The notes under the pieces are model-generated. The model worked only from the letters and a program-made list of their open reading frames with translations. It was not told where the DNA came from and did no database searches. A DNA stretch of 64,000 bases from Mucor racemosus (Eukaryota > Mucoromycota > Mucoromycetes > Mucorales > Mucoraceae), in contig JAPEHQ010000009.1 in the NCBI GenBank assembly GCA_027405735.1, positions 620,001 through 684,000 on the forward strand, in the 5' to 3' direction. Every line of letters starts with the position of its first letter. Within the stretch, counting starts at the first letter, position 1. Below, in pieces: positions 60,480-64,000 of this stretch. A program made the position numbers and the translations under genes.

Positions 60480-61640
60480 TAAAAAATTGAGCTCCTAAAT
60501 TGAGGTATTAATTTTTTGTACTCTCAAGATAGATCCAACTTTAAGCTACTTTGCATTTTTTGTTTCAGCGAAAAATATTGATTTTTGGTCGAGATAATTA
60601 AAATAATAGTTCATATTACAGCTTAACCCTATGGTAACTGGGTTTCAAAATCGATTTGTACAAATCGGCTAGAAAATGATCAAAAAAATAAAATTGCTTA
60701 ATGGCTCATGAACTGCAAAGTAAGTTGAAATAGCTTACTAAATAATTTTTGTACAGTTTTAAATTCTGCATCCATCTAAATAAAATTCAGGAAAATGTTT
60801 CATATTAAATTGTGCAGAAAATGCCATTAAAATTTTGGAGGTTTTTTGAAGATTCACATCACTTTTTATAAGCATATTTAAAATATAATTAATGGCAATA
60901 ATGTGTCGTAAAATTATCTATCGATTGAGGCATTGCGGAGCCTTCTAGCTACATTTTTCGTAGAGAAAAAAAGATTTTTGTCATTTTTTTTTCAAGTTCA
61001 GAATTTGGGATGAGGGTATATAAGGGAAAAATTGAAGCTAGAAACGAAGGTGTCTTTTTGTACACATTTTTGAGGATATCTCCACGAAAAATCAATATTT
61101 TAAAAAAACCTAAATTGGGTCCGGGAGAGCTCAACGAGCTTGATTACGTGAATGTAAACAAAATGCTGCTCAGTTCATTACATATTTTGAAATCTACTAC
61201 AAAAATGTCAAAAAAATGAAAAAAAAATAAAAGTGCCCAGAATTCTTTTATATTTAAATATGTTATAGAACACTTGAAAACAAGTAAGTTTTATTATTAA
61301 AAAATGTTAGTATAGCTTAATTTTTTGCAGAGATATGAAGCCCCAAAGTTTTTGGTTTTTATCAGTGAAATATGAGCAAAGGTCTGAAACATTAGCATTG
61401 AAAACGTTGTGCCAACTTCAAAAAATAGGATATTTTTGGATACTCGTTTTTGGATTAAAGTTGATCATCTTAGGTACATTGGCTTATATTTTTTCTTTGG
61501 TGTTATTTAGTGAAAAAAAAAAAGTAGGGCAAGGATGAAGAATGGGACCCAGTTTTCAAGGAAAAAAAATAATGAATTTTACATGTTTTGAGTGTCTTCT
61601 GAGATATAAACTACAGTATTTCGGAAATAGGCACATAGTA
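60480..61640 (-). repeat. Dispersed repeat family A, near-full copy A4 (inverted)
   Basis: The reverse complement is collinear with A2 and A3. It includes the internal inverted pair 'atattgatttttggtcgagata' (60578-60599) and 'atatctccacgaaaaatcaatatttt' halves (61076-61100). It carries a small plus-strand frame (61010-61219) whose translation MRVYKGKIEARNEG matches MRVYKEKMEARNEG of A2. Confidence 0.85.
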
Positions 61641-62315
61641 TATAATGCCCAGCGCATTTTCAAGCAGCTAGTAGGACTCTGAAGTTGATTAAATCCCAAG
61701 GCAATTACAAACAAGCCGTTGTAATGAACATTTGTTTTTGCTTCATCATTTCCTGCAAAATGGTCAGCAAACGACAAACAACTGAGTGGATTATCTTCGT
61801 CTATCTAATAGTGATTCATCTAGCCAGCTCTTAAACAGGTAGTTTTCTGGTAGTCCTAAGACTCTTACTTTCCTTGAATTCTTTGGCATTGTTTGCTCAA
61901 GTTTAAAAAAGAATGAGCTGTTAGTAAACTGTCAAGTTAATATTTGATGTGAACTACTGGCAGTCTTTCACACATCAAATTGAATTAGTAATGAATAACA
62001 TGAATCTGGTGTGAGAACCAAGATTATGAAATATAGAAACTTAACTATAATTTAAAATCGCAAACAACAATTATAGATAATTGTATAACCTGAATTAGTA
62101 ATTTCTGGTCCCTTTTTCCATCAGCTTTAAAACCAAGAAGATCAAATTACTGCATTAGTAATTTGAATTAGACATTTAATATAAATACCACAACGATCCA
62201 TCGAGTAGATGAATCGTTGCTTTATACTTTTAATAAACTTAGAAACGTTATAATTGTATTTCCTATCGCTTTTTATAATTACGTTTTTGTAGCAATATTA
62301 AATGTACCATAAGTA

Positions 62316-63660
62316 CAGTTGGGGCTACTAATGTTTCATCCATTCCCAATTTTTTCTCTTTTTTTTTTGTCATAAGTTTCTTTTAAACACTTTCTTTATT
62401 AATAAAACAATGTCCAAAACTTTTGAAACTAACATCAAAAAATTGCGAGATCCAACAGAAACCAAACAAGATATAAAAAAAATGAAACTCGGAGCAATTT
62501 TTTAGTTAAAACAGCTTGGGTTTAGCCAATGTGACATTTCTACTATGCGCATATGATTGATATACTGTAAAACGTCCTACAGTCCAAAGTATCATATCCA
62601 GAGGAGATCAAACTGGTACTACTTTAACAGGAAAAAGTACTGGAAGACCATCTACGTAAGATAAATATTATACGCAACTACGCAACGTCATTTGGAGCGA
62701 ACAATAAGGAGAGATCCCTTTCAGAAATTAGAGACCATTATGGGGCAACTCAGAATGACGGGAAAAATGTTTCTCGCTCGACAACAAGAAATTGGATAAG
62801 AAAGTTGGGCTTTAAGTATTACAAACCTGCTGTTAAACCCGAGTTAACAGAGAAACTGTGGATTACATCCATTTAGATCTCCATTTCATCTGGTGTATAA
62901 CTTGAATTACCGCTGGGATAAATCAGAAATCACTTTGATTTGACATGTCTGATTGATACAGCAAGTAATCTTATAACCGAGATGTGGATCCTAGCAAATT
63001 ATAATTATTGACCTGTGATTTAGCGAAAGAATGAGCATTTGGATATTGTGTGGATATATTAGAATCATGCTTCTATGATTCAATAGTAGCATGATGATAG
63101 ACGCATGGAATATGACCTTGCTTGACTTGCATGTTGAACATCACGGTTTGACTAATGTTCTAAATTAGTAATTCCATTAGAAATTATGTATAAATAGAAG
63201 GACATCTTCCTTTCAAAGAAGAGTAGATTAAGTTCTACTTGATAATAAAAGCCTAACATTATCTAGTTCAATTCCTATTGTTTTTTTATACTTTTTTTTC
63301 GTGAATATCTCTACCTGTTCCACAGAAACATAAAAAAAATATACTGGAATTGGCACAATTTCATATCAATTGGTCTAATGAGCAATGGAGACAAGTAATT
63401 TGGTCTGATGAGTCAGATTTTGTGTTTTTAGTAATCATGGTATGCCATTGGTTTTAAGAAAACAACAAGGTGAAAAGTATGAGAGCTGCCATATTTTTTG
63501 TTCAGTAAAATTTGGCGGTGGTAGTGTAATGATTGTTTGGTCTTTGATCTCGTACAACAACGCTATATGTAGTAAACTACATATACCAAGTTTGTTTAAT
63601 AATCAAATTGATCTTAGTCAACATCTAAGATCTAGTAACTTTAAATCACAAAAACATTAA
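62316..63660 (+). pseudogene. Tc1-type transposase relic, split by an LTR
   Basis: An ATG at 62410 opens a frame that stops after about 30 codons (GAIF then TAG). Tc1-like segments then appear in shifting frames: TGRPST, SRSTTRNWIRKLGFKYYKPA and, after the LTR, FHINWSNEQWRQVIWSDESDF. The last of these includes the first catalytic Asp. HGMPLVL and FGGGSVMIVW follow. Joining the halves at one copy of the duplicated GAAAC keeps the frame across the insertion, so the LTR arrived after the transposase existed. The C-terminal half is missing. A left end near TA-CAGTTGGGG (62314-62325) fits a Tc1-like terminus, but I found no matching right end. Confidence 0.85.
62857..63324 (+). mobile_element. Solo LTR (468 bp) inserted in a Tc1-type transposase relic
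   Basis: Ends are TGTGGATTAC and TTCCACA. The 5-base target duplication GAAAC is exact (62852-62856 and 63325-63329). AATAAA lies at 63244-63249, about 75 bp before the end, as expected for an LTR polyadenylation signal. Sequence matches the 827-bp LTR at 45408-46234 at both ends but lacks about 360 internal bases. Confidence 0.93.
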
Positions 63661-64000
63661 AATGTCAAATTGTACCGCTTGCACTTCCAAACTAAGAACT
63701 AAATTATGACGAATATCTTGCTGCTTCAAGATCTTATTACTGTATTATTAATAGGATTATAAAATAGTATAGTATATATTAAATATTACAAAGGCTATGG
63801 CAATCCAGAAACCTTTACTTCACTTTATGATTTTGTTCCATCATCTACGTTACAATCAATGCTTTTTTGGTCTGAAATTGATATATACCTGCAGAAAAAC
63901 TGGTGATTATAAAAGTATGTATAGTATCGACTTGGTTTAAATAAATGAATATACGCATGTTACTCTGTTTAGTTGGCCGACAGTTATGAATAGGAAAACA
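63661..64000. other. Right edge, nothing recognised
   Basis: AT-rich sequence after the transposase relic. No ORF or terminal repeat is identifiable before the window ends. Confidence 0.5.

Noticed and set aside
61556..61777. 73-codon minus-strand frame at the edge of family A copy A4
   Set aside because: Half lies in repeat sequence and half in unique AT-rich DNA, with no conservation in the other copies.

Overview
The window looks like nuclear DNA of an early-diverging fungus, most likely Mucoromycota (Mucorales). It is strongly AT-rich. Host genes are cut by many short introns (mostly 51-80 bp, GTAAGT-like donors, CTAAC/CTAAT-like branch sites). The gene set is fungal: a sterol glucosyltransferase of the Atg26 type, an IQGAP, Pmt4, a Dnf-type flippase and Cox16. 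Genus cannot be settled from the sequence alone.

Layout. 1-4823: minus-strand Ty3/gypsy retrotransposon running off the left edge, broken by an in-frame TAA and a frameshift. 4.8-9.7 kb: non-coding, with a retroelement ORF relic, a dispersed repeat copy, a perfect hairpin and a fold-back element. 9.7-12.9 kb: AIF/FSP1-like oxidoreductase (+), monothiol glutaredoxin (+) and, convergent 10 bp away, COX16 (-). 15.2-19.4 kb: IQGAP (-). 20.7-26.3 kb: ribosomal protein eL31 (-), Pmt4 (+), Tlg2/syntaxin-16 (+). 30.5-38.3 kb: sterol 3-beta-glucosyltransferase (+) convergent with transketolase (-). 41.6-44.65 kb: an intact-looking TA-flanked DNA transposon with a 691-residue transposase. 45.4-46.2 kb: solo LTR. 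49.4-54.8 kb: P4-ATPase (-). 57.3-58.1 kb: low-complexity protein of unknown function (-). 62.3-63.7 kb: dead Tc1-type element split by a second copy of that LTR.

The host genes are ordinary single-copy housekeeping functions and form no operon or cluster. Loose themes are mitochondrial/redox (oxidoreductase, Grx, Cox16), secretory pathway and membrane lipid (Pmt4, Tlg2, sterol glucosyltransferase, flippase) and central carbon (transketolase). The spaces of 2-4 kb between gene islands are filled with decayed mobile DNA. This includes a roughly 1.2 kb AT-rich family ('family A', three near-full and two partial copies) and a weaker family B (two copies). The most noteworthy items are the 3.04 kb DNA transposon (29-bp TIRs, TA duplication, unusual DD153E spacing, subterminal hairpins), family A, and the LTR-in-Tc1 nesting with an exact 5-bp duplication. 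Exon joins below were built by hand from splice signals and frame continuity; none has transcript support.
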